Shown here piece by piece: positions 20,606 through 29,556 of a stretch of 39,134 nucleotides of DNA. Made by a program: the position numbers and the translations under genes. Origin of the DNA: Rhodoferax sp. Lineage in GTDB: Bacteria; Pseudomonadota; Gammaproteobacteria; Burkholderiales; Burkholderiaceae_C. Every line of letters begins with the position of its first letter. The first letter of the stretch is position 1. The DNA lies in assembly GCA_025351745.1 (NCBI GenBank), contig JANXVI010000160.1, positions 72,890 through 112,023 on the forward strand, in the 5' to 3' direction. Under the pieces are notes generated by a model. The model searched no databases. It saw only the letters and a program-made list of their open reading frames with translations, and was not told the DNA's origin.

Positions 20606-21562
20606 ATGAAAACCATCAAAGTCGCGCTGGCCGGTGCGGGCGCCTTCGGCATCAAGCACCTGGACGGCATCAAAAATATTGACGGTGTAGAAGTTGTATC
20701 GCTGGTCAGCCGCGAGCTGGAGAAGACCCGCGAGGTAGCCGCCAAATACGGCATCGCGCACGTCACCACCGATCTGACCGACAGCCTGGCGATCAAGGAG
20801 ATCGACGCCGTCATCCTGTGCACGCCCACGCAAATGCATGCCGCACAAACCATCGCCTGCCTGCAGGCGGGCAAACACGTGCAGGTGGAGATTCCATTGG
20901 CAGATTCGGTGCAAGGCGCAAAGGATGTCATAGCCATGGCCAAGACCAGCGGCCTGGTGGCGATGTGCGGCCACACGCGCCGCTTCAACCCCAGCCACCA
21001 ATACGTCCAGACCCAGATCAAAGCAGGTGCTTTCAACATCCAGCAGATGGATGTGCAAACCTATTTCTTTCGCCGCAGCAACATGAACGCACTGGGCCAG
21101 GCGCGCAGTTGGACCGACCATCTGCTGTGGCACCACGCGGCCCACACCGTGGACCTGTTTGCGTACCAGTGCGGCAGCCCCATCGTCAAAGCCCATGCAC
21201 TGCAAGGGCCGATACACCCCACGTTGGGCATCGCGATGGATATGAGCGTCCAATTAAAGACTGCCAACGGCGCCATCTGCACGTTGAGTCTGAGCTTCAA
21301 CAACAACGGCCCGCTGGGCACGTTCTTCCGCTACATCGGCGACAACGCAACCTACATCGCTCGCTACGACGATCTCTACAACGGCAAAGACGAACAGATC
21401 GACGTCAGCCAAGTGGCAGTGTCGATGAACGGCATAGAACTGCAAGACCGCGAATTCTTTGCCGCCATCCGCGAGGGCCGTGAGCCCAACAGCAGCGTAG
21501 CGCAGTTGCTGCCGTGCTACCAGGTGCTGCACGACCTGGAGAAGCAGTTGAAAGACCAATAG
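20606..21562 (+). CDS. ligC: 4-carboxy-2-hydroxymuconate-6-semialdehyde dehydrogenase (LigC; Gfo/Idh/MocA fold)
   Basis: VALAGAGAFGIKHLDGIKNIDGVEVVSLVSR Rossmann start; HVQVEIPLADS; DHLLWHHAAHTVDLFAYQCG; cluster position. Confidence 0.93.
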   Translation: MKTIKVALAGAGAFGIKHLDGIKNIDGVEVVSLVSRELEKTREVAAKYGIAHVTTDLTDSLAIKEIDAVILCTPTQMHAAQTIACLQAGKHVQVEIPLADSVQGAKDVIAMAKTSGLVAMCGHTRRFNPSHQYVQTQIKAGAFNIQQMDVQTYFFRRSNMNALGQARSWTDHLLWHHAAHTVDLFAYQCGSPIVKAHALQGPIHPTLGIAMDMSVQLKTANGAICTLSLSFNNNGPLGTFFRYIGDNATYIARYDDLYNGKDEQIDVSQVAVSMNGIELQDREFFAAIREGREPNSSVAQLLPCYQVLHDLEKQLKDQ

Positions 21563-21620
21563 GAGGCTGGGCGGCAGAGCGGTCTGCTCCGTGTCCCCCC
21601 CAACGCAAGAAGCTTGCTAT

Positions 21621-22127
21621 TTAAGGATTGCCAAGAAAATCGCGCTTGCCAATCTCCACCCCGTTGTGGCGCAACATGGCGTAAGCAGTCGTGATGTGGA
21701 AGTAGAAGTTGGGAATGGCATGGCCCAGCAAAAACTGCATGCCCTTGTAGTGGGTTTCCTTCTCACCGCGCTTGGTGACGATATCTTTGTCTTCGGTACC
21801 GTCGATCTGCGCGGCAGTGATGGTCTGGATGAAAGCAATGGTCTTGGCCACGCGGGCTTTCAACTCGGCAATCGTTTTCTCGTTGTCTTCAAACGCGGGG
21901 ATGTCGACCCCGGCCAGACGCGCCACAACGCCCTTGGCGGTGTCGCAGGCGATCTGCACCTGGGTAGCCATGGGCAGCATATCGGGAAACAGACGGAAGG
22001 CCGTCAGGCTGGCGTCGCTCAGCTTCTTTGCGTCGATATGGGCCTGGGTTTTGTCCAAAATATTGGACAGGTTTCCCAGTATGTTGACAAAACGGGGCAC
22101 GCTGGCTTGGTACATGGAGATGGTCAT
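21621..22127 (-). CDS. DUF1993 family protein
   Basis: MTISMYQASVPRFVNILGNLSNILDKTQAH...GKRDFLGNP; typical DUF1993. Confidence 0.88.
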   Translation of the reverse strand: MTISMYQASVPRFVNILGNLSNILDKTQAHIDAKKLSDASLTAFRLFPDMLPMATQVQIACDTAKGVVARLAGVDIPAFEDNEKTIAELKARVAKTIAFIQTITAAQIDGTEDKDIVTKRGEKETHYKGMQFLLGHAIPNFYFHITTAYAMLRHNGVEIGKRDFLGNP

Positions 22128-22525
22128 GAAAGGTCCTCAAAATAGTTGTCGCGGAATCGCGGCGGGCCATGGTAACTGGTATCACCTGGCCGCGCAGACG
22201 GTCCGCCAATCCCCCCATTCAGACTGCCCCACCTGTTCCAGCGCGAGACCACACGGTGCGATGGCCTGGCACCAACCGTCTACTTCTAACAGTCCACTGG
22301 AATCCATTGCGTGCGAATGCGGAATGCGAACCCTGTCGATGCGCCCAATCGCCATCACCCCCTTATTCAGCTGTGCATCACTTTGGTTGATACCGCGCTG
22401 TACATTGCCGGATGGCCGCTGCCGACTCCACTCCGCAAAAAATGGTCTGCGCTTGGTGCGGTAGCGCACAGCATTGGGCGTGCCGTACGCGCATCGTCGA
22501 CTACATTCGCGCCCCCACCTTCACC

Positions 22526-23371
22526 ATGCCCACCGCACACATCCGCTTAGCCCGCCTGCACGCCGTTGCGCGCATGGTCTGCGCGCTGGCAAGCGCGGTC
22601 ACGTGCGGTGGCGCACCGGCGCAGCCGGACGTACGCGCAGAGTACATGCCCGCTGTGACGGTAACGGCCAAAGCAAATCCCAATCCTGTTGAAAAGTCTT
22701 ATCGCAAGATGGTCAAGGGCATGGATCTGTTTCAACGGCAACACGCCCTGTCGCCCAACGCGGAACTGCGCTTCAAACTGCTGCCTCGCAAACAAGGGAC
22801 CGACATGAACACCATCACACTGGCCGTGGTCGGTGACACCGTGGACTTCGTGCTGCCCATCGCTGCAGATCACACGTTCGCATTGCCGCGCCATGCACTA
22901 GCGCAGCAGGAAGATGCCCAGGTCGTGCCCAATCGCAGGGCGTTGAGCCTGACCTGGCGCACCGATATCCGAACACCGGGCCTGCCACCCGACACCCGGC
23001 GCTTGGGCGACCTGCGCCTGGAATGCAGGGTGGGTATGGAGGCAGGTCTGATATCCAACAGCAGCAGTTTGATCGGTCGACTGGCTGGCGCAGTTTTCGA
23101 CACACCAGCATATTGCGACAAGCCAGCGCCGCTGTACCTCTTCTTCGCCGACCGGCCCTTGTTTAGCGTGACCTTGCTTGCCGGCGCGCGGCGCCACGTT
23201 CTTAGCATCGACAAGCTTTATGCCAATGCCAGCGACGACACCGACATGCAAGCCAACCTTCCGTATTGCGATTGCGAAATGCTGGTGGACCGCACGTATG
23301 TCTTGCCCTTGGGCGACAACACTTGGCCTGACGACACCTTGGTGCTGTTTGAATACATGGACGGCGAATGA
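22526..23371 (+). CDS. Hypothetical exported protein
   Basis: Signal-like ARMVCALASAVTCGGAPAQ; conserved-looking body; ATGA overlap with next gene; start uncertain (track: 22412). Confidence 0.7.
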   Translation: MPTAHIRLARLHAVARMVCALASAVTCGGAPAQPDVRAEYMPAVTVTAKANPNPVEKSYRKMVKGMDLFQRQHALSPNAELRFKLLPRKQGTDMNTITLAVVGDTVDFVLPIAADHTFALPRHALAQQEDAQVVPNRRALSLTWRTDIRTPGLPPDTRRLGDLRLECRVGMEAGLISNSSSLIGRLAGAVFDTPAYCDKPAPLYLFFADRPLFSVTLLAGARRHVLSIDKLYANASDDTDMQANLPYCDCEMLVDRTYVLPLGDNTWPDDTLVLFEYMDGE

Positions 23372-23742
23372 AAACAACCCCCAACGATTGCAAACCGAAG
23401 CGACTTCTTTTGGTGGGTGTTGCGCTGGCCAGTTGCCAGTGGCTCGTCGCCTGCAGCAGCCTGGGTGCGGGTGCGACAGCGTCGACATTGCGCGACCCAA
23501 CGATGTCGTTGCAGAGCGCACAGGACGCCTTCGTGGTGGGACAGACCACACAAGCGCAAGCGTTGGCCGCATTAGGGCCCGCATCGGAGATCCGGTTTGA
23601 CAGCGGCTACGCCGTCTGGGTGTACCGGGCGAGGGCCGTTGAGCCGGGCGCCGATCGTGCCGAATTCGCGATTCTGTTTGCCCCGTCTGGCATTGCCAAG
23701 AAGACCCGACTACGTCCGGCCGATGCGAAACCGGGTAGCTAG
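23368..23742 (+). CDS. Hypothetical lipoprotein
   Basis: Lipoprotein-like signal LASCQWLVACSS; overlaps upstream stop by ATGA. Confidence 0.75.
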   Translation: MKTTPNDCKPKRLLLVGVALASCQWLVACSSLGAGATASTLRDPTMSLQSAQDAFVVGQTTQAQALAALGPASEIRFDSGYAVWVYRARAVEPGADRAEFAILFAPSGIAKKTRLRPADAKPGS

Positions 23743-23749
23743 CAGCGCG

Positions 23750-24664
23750 CTAGAAAACCGACAGTCCTGTCTTGGCGACAAACAGCTCCAGGGCCATCCT
23801 TCCCAACTGCGAGTTGCCCGTCTTGTCCAACACGGGCGACCACACGCACAGGCTCAACGTATCAGGAACCACCGCCACAATGCCACCGCCCACACCGCTC
23901 TTGCACGGCAGGCCTATGCGAAACGCAAACTCGCCCGCGGCGTCGTAGGTGCCGCACGTCAGCATCAACGCATTGATACGCCGGGCCTGCGCTTCGCTGA
24001 TCACCTGCGCGCCGCCATAGGGGTGCGTACCATCGCGGCACAAGTAGCCTGCTGCGCGCGCCAACTGCACACAACTCATGCTGATGGCGCATTGGTTGAA
24101 ATAGACGTCCAGCACAGTGTCAACGGAGTTGTCCAGCGTGCCAAATCCCTTCATGAAGTTGGCCAACGCGGCGTTGCGAAAACCCGTGTCGGCTTCGGAC
24201 TGCGCAACCTCCGCATCTATAACCACGGTGTCGCCACACAGACTGGACAGCAAGGCCAGCATATCGCTCTTGGCATCGCCCAACGTCAGCAAGCGGTCGG
24301 CAATTGCGATGGCGCCAGCATTGATAAACGGGTTGCGCGGAATGCCACGCTCGGTCTCCAACTGCACCAGTGAGTTGAACGGACTACCCGAAGGCTCGCG
24401 CCCCATACGCTCCCACAGCGTGTCACCCAAACCACGCATCGCCAGCGTCAACGAGAACACTTTGGACATGCTCTGAATGGAGAATGGTCTGCCACTATCG
24501 CCAGCGGCGGCTTCTTCGCCCTTGCAGGTGCGCAGGGCGATGCCAAATTGCATAGGCGAAACCCGAGCCAACGCCGGGATGTAGCTGGCCACTTGCCCCC
24601 CGCCCGTGCCGAGCAGCGGCGTGATCTCTTCTGCAATTTCGTTCAGTACGGCTTGAAAATCCAT
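23750..24664 (-). CDS. glsA: Glutaminase A
   Basis: GGQVASYIPALARVSPMQFGIAL...FSIQSMSKVFSLTLAM...NPFINAGAIAIADRL...VGGGIVAVVPDTLSLCVWSPVLDKTGNS; serine-dependent glutaminase. Confidence 0.96.
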   Translation of the reverse strand: MDFQAVLNEIAEEITPLLGTGGGQVASYIPALARVSPMQFGIALRTCKGEEAAAGDSGRPFSIQSMSKVFSLTLAMRGLGDTLWERMGREPSGSPFNSLVQLETERGIPRNPFINAGAIAIADRLLTLGDAKSDMLALLSSLCGDTVVIDAEVAQSEADTGFRNAALANFMKGFGTLDNSVDTVLDVYFNQCAISMSCVQLARAAGYLCRDGTHPYGGAQVISEAQARRINALMLTCGTYDAAGEFAFRIGLPCKSGVGGGIVAVVPDTLSLCVWSPVLDKTGNSQLGRMALELFVAKTGLSVF

Positions 24665-24758
24665 GGTGTCAGTGTGAACCCAAGGTGGCTCAATGGCTCA
24701 GCAAAAGCGCTATGACCATAATAAACCGCCCAAGAAGGCACATGCACCGACCCATGGG

Positions 24759-24782
24759 TCGATGGATCGATGGATCGATGGA
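24759..24782 (+). repeat. Tandem repeat, 3 x 8 bp (TCGATGGA)
   Basis: tcgatggatcgatggatcgatgga; another copy on the minus strand at 25021-25028. Confidence 0.9.
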
Positions 24783-24806
24783 GGAATGGTTGAATTGCTT
24801 GCTCGA

Positions 24807-25025
24807 CTAATTCACCGTCTGCAACGCCATATCGGCTGGTTCGAAGAAGATACAGGCCCGCTCGTAGCGCTGAATTTCATCGAACGGGTATTTGATGGCC
24901 CCGTCGATCTTGACGTATCGCGGGCCGGCGCCAACGGCGGTTGCCAGGCTGATGGCCGATTCGGACCGTCCCCATCGTTTGGCCAGTTCGCCCTGTGATA
25001 GCAGATTGTTGTGTACAGCGTCCAT
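24807..25025 (-). CDS. Small helix-turn-helix DNA-binding protein (72 aa)
   Basis: NNLLSQGELAKRWGRSESAISLATAVGAGPRYVKIDGAIKYPFDEIQRYERAC; AlpA/excisionase-like wHTH. Confidence 0.75.
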   Translation of the reverse strand: MDAVHNNLLSQGELAKRWGRSESAISLATAVGAGPRYVKIDGAIKYPFDEIQRYERACIFFEPADMALQTVN

Positions 25026-25246
25026 CGATTTCTCCCTGTTTCGTGTCTTGCCTGATTATTGTGTCGATTGAGCGATGGGAAAGTGAAGATGTATGGCGGT
25101 TTATTGGTCTTATTCCGGCGCGCCGAAACCGACCAACCGTTTGAACCATGCCTTCTACGTCGCAGCGCCCACTGGCTTACGAAGTGTTGAATTGAGCGCT
25201 ATGCGACGTGTGGGTTCCAGTTGAAACGTGGTCCCGGGCCCTGCGT

Positions 25247-25888
25247 CTACGGCTTGGGCTTCACCACGCGCGGTGTTTTTGCGACGGACGAGGTCAATTT
25301 GTCGCCTTGGTCCAGGCACAACAGCGTATCCACGTATGACATGAAGCGGTTCAAGTAATCGGGCGAGGTGTCGCGCATCAACTCCAGTGCGCGCAGCGCC
25401 ACCACGTGCGAATTGATTGGGCCTGCGTTCTTGGGGGCTTTGCCCAACGCCTGGGTGACCTGCTTCTCGGCGCTGAGCTTGGACCAGGTGTTTCTGAAGT
25501 AGCGCACAGACTTCAATTCGGTGCGCGGCGGTGTGTTGAATGCCCCCAGCGCGTGGGCCGATTTCTGCGGTGCATGTTGCGCCAGATGGCGCACCAGGTC
25601 GCCAAGTGCTTCGTGCTGCGTCGGCGCCACTTTTGGCACGGGCAACGTGGTTTGCACATCGCACTGCGCATGTTCCATGCGCTTGCGCAATGCTGCTACC
25701 GCCGAGTCCAGCTTTCCGTCCAGGATTCGTTTGACGCTTCCCTGGTGCCCACTGGCACGGTGTGCCAGCGCTTCGAGGTAATGGAATCGCACGGGGTCAA
25801 AATGGTTCGCGCCTTCCAAGCGCAAACCGTCCAGGCGTGCGTCCACCACCCGTTCCTCCACCACCGCGCTGCGCCCCTGGTCACTCAT
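25247..25888 (-). CDS. DUF2894 domain-containing protein
   Basis: GANHFDPVRFHYLEALAHRASGHQGSVKRILDGKLDSAV; last gene of the four-gene operon; ATGA overlap with OmpA gene. Confidence 0.85.
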   Translation of the reverse strand: MSDQGRSAVVEERVVDARLDGLRLEGANHFDPVRFHYLEALAHRASGHQGSVKRILDGKLDSAVAALRKRMEHAQCDVQTTLPVPKVAPTQHEALGDLVRHLAQHAPQKSAHALGAFNTPPRTELKSVRYFRNTWSKLSAEKQVTQALGKAPKNAGPINSHVVALRALELMRDTSPDYLNRFMSYVDTLLCLDQGDKLTSSVAKTPRVVKPKP

Positions 25889-26523
25889 TGCGGAGCCGAG
25901 GTTGTGTTGTTGGCACGGGGTACGGGCGCCATCTCTACCCGGCGATTTTGCGCGCGGCCTTTTTCATCGGCGTTCGTCGCTATCGGTTGCTGCGCACCAA
26001 AGGCGGCTGCGAACACCATGGCCGATGGCATTCCCTCTTCGATCAATGCACGCGTGACGGTCAACGCGCGCTGGGCCGACAGCTCCCAGTTGTCTGCAAA
26101 CTGGCCATTGCTGCGCACCGACTTGTCGTCGGTAAATCCGCTCACCATCAGCATCTCATTGCGCGCGGCCAGATAAGACTGCAAGGGCTTCACCAACGAA
26201 CTGAGCAGTTGCCGACCATCGGGTTGCAATTGGTCGGAGTTCAACGAGAACAGCACCCGGCCGCTGATGCCGATGCGCCCATTGGTCAATGTGATGCGGC
26301 CAGACGCCAATGGAACGGCCAGGGCCTTTTCCAGGGTCATGCGGCGCTGCTCTTCAACCTGCCGCCTTTTTACCTCGTCTTCCAAATGCGTTGCCATCTG
26401 CATCTGGACCACCAGCACACCCACCAACAACAGCACAAAGGCGCCCAAAAGGCCCGACATCAAATCGCCAAAAGCGGCCCAGACCGGTGCCGTTTGCTCC
26501 CCCCCCGCGTCATAGTCTTCCAT
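25885..26523 (-). CDS. MotB/ZorB-like protein: one TM helix plus OmpA peptidoglycan-binding domain
   Basis: PVWAAFGDLMSGLLGAFVLLLVGVLVV (TM with Asp20 in MotB-like position) and MVSGFTDDKSVRSNGQFADNWELSAQRALTVTRALIEEGM. Confidence 0.88.
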   Translation of the reverse strand: MEDYDAGGEQTAPVWAAFGDLMSGLLGAFVLLLVGVLVVQMQMATHLEDEVKRRQVEEQRRMTLEKALAVPLASGRITLTNGRIGISGRVLFSLNSDQLQPDGRQLLSSLVKPLQSYLAARNEMLMVSGFTDDKSVRSNGQFADNWELSAQRALTVTRALIEEGMPSAMVFAAAFGAQQPIATNADEKGRAQNRRVEMAPVPRANNTTSAPQ

Positions 26524-26525
26524 GC

Positions 26526-28511
26526 TCAGGCAGCCTCGTGAGCCATCAACGCTTGCTTGGCGGGCAGTTGGCGCAGCTCATCAAAAACTTCCTTTTGCGA
26601 CAGGATGCTGAGGTCAATGATCTCGCGCGCCTGTGCCACGTAGTAGGCCAGTTGCTCGTCGCTTCGGGCCATGGATTTGTCCATGGCGCCTTCAATGCGC
26701 TGCAGGTTGGCGATCAACTTGGCGTTGGCATCGCTGAAGGCGTTGACCGCAAAGGTGAACGATTCGCTGAGCGCCGAGACCTCTACCGCACTGCTGGTGA
26801 CGTTGGCGGCAATGTCGGCCAACTTGGCCGACTCAGCGTCCACCTTCTCGGCAAATTGGCCGCCGGCATGGGTCAGGGCTACCGCCGAAGAAGCAACCAA
26901 CGAATCGATGACGGCGCGCTGTTCTACCGATGCATGGTTGATTCCATCCAACAGCGTACTGAGCGTAGCCATGATGCGGCTGCGCTCTTCCAGCAGTTCA
27001 TTGTCGCGCGCGGCGCTGCTCGATACTTCTTGCCGCAATTTCCCTATCACTTCGGCCGCCGCGCGCGGGGCCTCGGAGGCGGTTTCAATGAGCCGGGCAA
27101 TCGGTTCTTCGAGCGCAACTCCCAACGTCGTCAGATGTCCTGTGAGTGCCGTTTGCAAATCGCCCAAGCGCTCCACCGCCGCGTTACCTCGCACCGCTTC
27201 TTCGTCACGCAGCGCGCTGAGTTCCGCCCGCAGCGTGCCGACGGCGTGGTCCATCCGTTGGGCGTGCTGTCGGGTCCAATCGGCCTCAGAAGCGATACGC
27301 GTGCGAACCAGGTCCTCAGCGCTTGCCGTCAACGTGGCAATATTGTTCAGCGTTGCGCTGGCGCTGGCCTGCGCATCCGCGGTGGTCTGCTGCCACTCGT
27401 TCTTGAGTGCGGTTGCTATCACTCGCAGGGACCCGGTCCATGCCTCTAAACGCTCGCGGTCGTAGGCCACATGGGCTCGCTGCTGATTGGCAAGCGTATC
27501 GGTCCAAGCGTCTGTCGCCGAAGATGCTGTAGCGGCAATGCGGGTAGACAGCCCATCCAACTGGTTTTGCGTCGTGTCCACCAGTCGCTCGTGCAGTGTC
27601 TTCGCTTCACGCGCAATGCCTGCCATGGTGCTTTCAAACACGGGCGTGATACTGGCGCTAACCGCCTGCGCGCTATGGGACAGACTGTCGCGCAGAGACT
27701 GGCCGACAGAATTGGCCAGATCGGTATAAACGCCTTTCACGCCACTGTGGAAATTTTCCTGGTTGCTCAGCAGCCGGTCATTTAATTGGCGGCTCATACT
27801 TTCCATCTGCGCCATCATGGCCTGCATCTGGGCGACAACGGTAGGCAAGGCTTGGGATTGCAATTGCAGCGCCTTGTAGGTTTCCTGGCGTTGGTGCGTC
27901 AGCGAAAAGGCGCGCAACGTGGTGGCGATGGCGGTGTCCAAGCCTTGCGCCGCCGACATTCTTTCGCGACGGCTGATGGCCGACATCAGGCCCAGCATCG
28001 CAGATGTGGCGACACCCGCGACTGATGTACCAAACGCCAGGCCCAGGCCCTTGATGGGCGCTGCGAATGCGGAGCGTATGGCTTGCAAGTCAGTAGTCCC
28101 TTCCAACGCAAATACGGCCCCGTTGAGCGTGACCACCATTCCCAGGAACGTGCCCAGCATGCCCAGCATCACCAGCAAGCCCACCAGATAGGGCGTCAGC
28201 GCTGGGCCGGGCAGACCCACACGCTCACCCTCAACCCGCAGGCGCACCGGGTTTTGCAGTGAGGGGTGGACGTGGACCAGCCACACACCCAAGTTGGGTA
28301 TATGCGCCGGAATGGCCAACAACGCCTGTGCCAGCGTGTCCGTAGCCTGGCGAAAGCGCCGCAATTCAAGAGCGCCAACCATGTAGACCGCCGCAATGAT
28401 CAGCGTCATCAGCAGTGCCAGCACGTTGGCAGACCCCAAGAATCCGCTGGCGACCCACGCGGTGGCCATGGCGCCCAGTACAAAGGCGCCAGCAAAGAAA
28501 TATCTGTTCAT
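26526..28511 (-). CDS. DUF802 domain-containing protein: MotA/TolQ/ExbB/ZorA-like membrane core plus long Ala-rich coiled-coil tail
   Basis: Start re-assigned to 28511 (MNRYFFAGAF), ATGA overlap with DUF3348. Core LVGLLVMLGMLGTFLGMVVTLNG...IRSAFAAPIKGLGLAFGTSVAGVATSAMLGLMSAISRRER; about 430-residue helical tail. Confidence 0.87.
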   Translation of the reverse strand: MNRYFFAGAFVLGAMATAWVASGFLGSANVLALLMTLIIAAVYMVGALELRRFRQATDTLAQALLAIPAHIPNLGVWLVHVHPSLQNPVRLRVEGERVGLPGPALTPYLVGLLVMLGMLGTFLGMVVTLNGAVFALEGTTDLQAIRSAFAAPIKGLGLAFGTSVAGVATSAMLGLMSAISRRERMSAAQGLDTAIATTLRAFSLTHQRQETYKALQLQSQALPTVVAQMQAMMAQMESMSRQLNDRLLSNQENFHSGVKGVYTDLANSVGQSLRDSLSHSAQAVSASITPVFESTMAGIAREAKTLHERLVDTTQNQLDGLSTRIAATASSATDAWTDTLANQQRAHVAYDRERLEAWTGSLRVIATALKNEWQQTTADAQASASATLNNIATLTASAEDLVRTRIASEADWTRQHAQRMDHAVGTLRAELSALRDEEAVRGNAAVERLGDLQTALTGHLTTLGVALEEPIARLIETASEAPRAAAEVIGKLRQEVSSSAARDNELLEERSRIMATLSTLLDGINHASVEQRAVIDSLVASSAVALTHAGGQFAEKVDAESAKLADIAANVTSSAVEVSALSESFTFAVNAFSDANAKLIANLQRIEGAMDKSMARSDEQLAYYVAQAREIIDLSILSQKEVFDELRQLPAKQALMAHEAA

Positions 28512-29281
28512 ACGGCTTGTAGTGTTGTCTCGTGGTGAAATGCTTCCAGCAGGCCTACGGCGGGCTGCAGGCGAAAGTCCAATTCGGCCAGAAGCACGGT
28601 TTGCAACTCTGCGCAAAAGCGTGCCAACCAGGCGCCGGGTTTCATCCACAAATCAGGGTTGTCGTTGCTTCGCTGCGTGTCCGTCAGCGCCTGCTGATAC
28701 GCCTTGCGCAAGTAGTTAAAACGCTTCTCAAGCAAAGAAGGGAGCGTGGCTAACAATCTGCCTTCGCACTCAACCAAAATGCCGTCGAATGTTGCGTCGA
28801 GTGCCACCAGTTGCCTCAGCCTTGGAGATGCCCTGGCAACCCCATGGCGCAACTTGACCCGCACACTGCGCACGCCGGTTTCCATGTCGCGTTGGTGGGC
28901 TTGGTGGTAGCGGCGAAAAGTTGCGTAGGCCCTCACATCATCCAAAGGCCCCTCCAACTTTGGCAACGTCAGTTCGGCCCGGGTTCTGCCAGTGTTGGGC
29001 GCATGGCTCTTGGTTATGGTGTTTTCCAATTGCGAACGCATTTTGGCGAAGATTACATCCAGTGGACCATCGTCCCCCGACTGGTCGGGCAACGCGGCCG
29101 CTTCCACGGCGATGGAATTGTGCACGCTGGTCAGTGCGATTGCATCCGTAAAACCTATCCACAGCCCCAGTCTTTCTCCAAAGGCAGCCGCGGGCTCGGC
29201 CGTTTGCAAAACGGACAGGTCAGCGAGGGTGCGAATGAGTAGCGAGCTGTGAAGGTTTGTACGCGTAAGGGCTCGCGTCAT
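28508..29281 (-). CDS. DUF3348 domain-containing protein
   Basis: LLIRTLADLSVLQTAEPAAAFGERLGLWIGFTDAIALTSVHN; first gene of the operon. Confidence 0.86.
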   Translation of the reverse strand: MTRALTRTNLHSSLLIRTLADLSVLQTAEPAAAFGERLGLWIGFTDAIALTSVHNSIAVEAAALPDQSGDDGPLDVIFAKMRSQLENTITKSHAPNTGRTRAELTLPKLEGPLDDVRAYATFRRYHQAHQRDMETGVRSVRVKLRHGVARASPRLRQLVALDATFDGILVECEGRLLATLPSLLEKRFNYLRKAYQQALTDTQRSNDNPDLWMKPGAWLARFCAELQTVLLAELDFRLQPAVGLLEAFHHETTLQAV

Positions 29282-29503
29282 AGGCAGATGGGGTCCAAGT
29301 CAACGCATCATCAACGGATGATGGGGTCGCGATTTTACATGGGGAATGCATGCCAAGAATTCCCCCCAATCAATCCTCGCCCACCAATCGGACTTCAGCC
29401 TGTCGGCGCTGGGATAGTCTAAACGGACTATTGAACACCGCTGCCACCCGATGTAAAAACGACAAGCGTCTTTCAGCTGCACTTTATTAGCAGCGCAAGG
29501 CGC

Positions 29504-29532
29504 AGGCGCGAAATATATTGCGCCTCTTTTTT
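29504..29532 (+). terminator. Intrinsic terminator-like hairpin upstream of the PEP-CTERM gene
   Basis: AGGCGC-gaaatatatt-GCGCCT-ctttttt, about 25 nt before the ATG at 29557. Confidence 0.6.
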
Positions 29533-29556
29533 GATGTTAATTTTTAGGGGAGTTAA

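Noticed and set aside
24759-24782. Possible CRISPR-like repeat
   Set aside because: Only an 8-bp perfect tandem repeat with no spacers.
26310-27449. 379-aa plus-strand ORF (and 26671-27465)
   Set aside because: Antisense to the DUF802 coiled-coil gene; low-complexity, no domain signal.
25885-29281. Calling the stator operon a bona fide Zorya system
   Set aside because: ZorA/B-like architecture only; no ZorC, ZorD helicase or ZorE nuclease is visible in the flanks.
29300-29482. 60-aa minus-strand ORF
   Set aside because: No homology, no evident RBS, in an intergenic region that more likely holds regulatory RNA structure.
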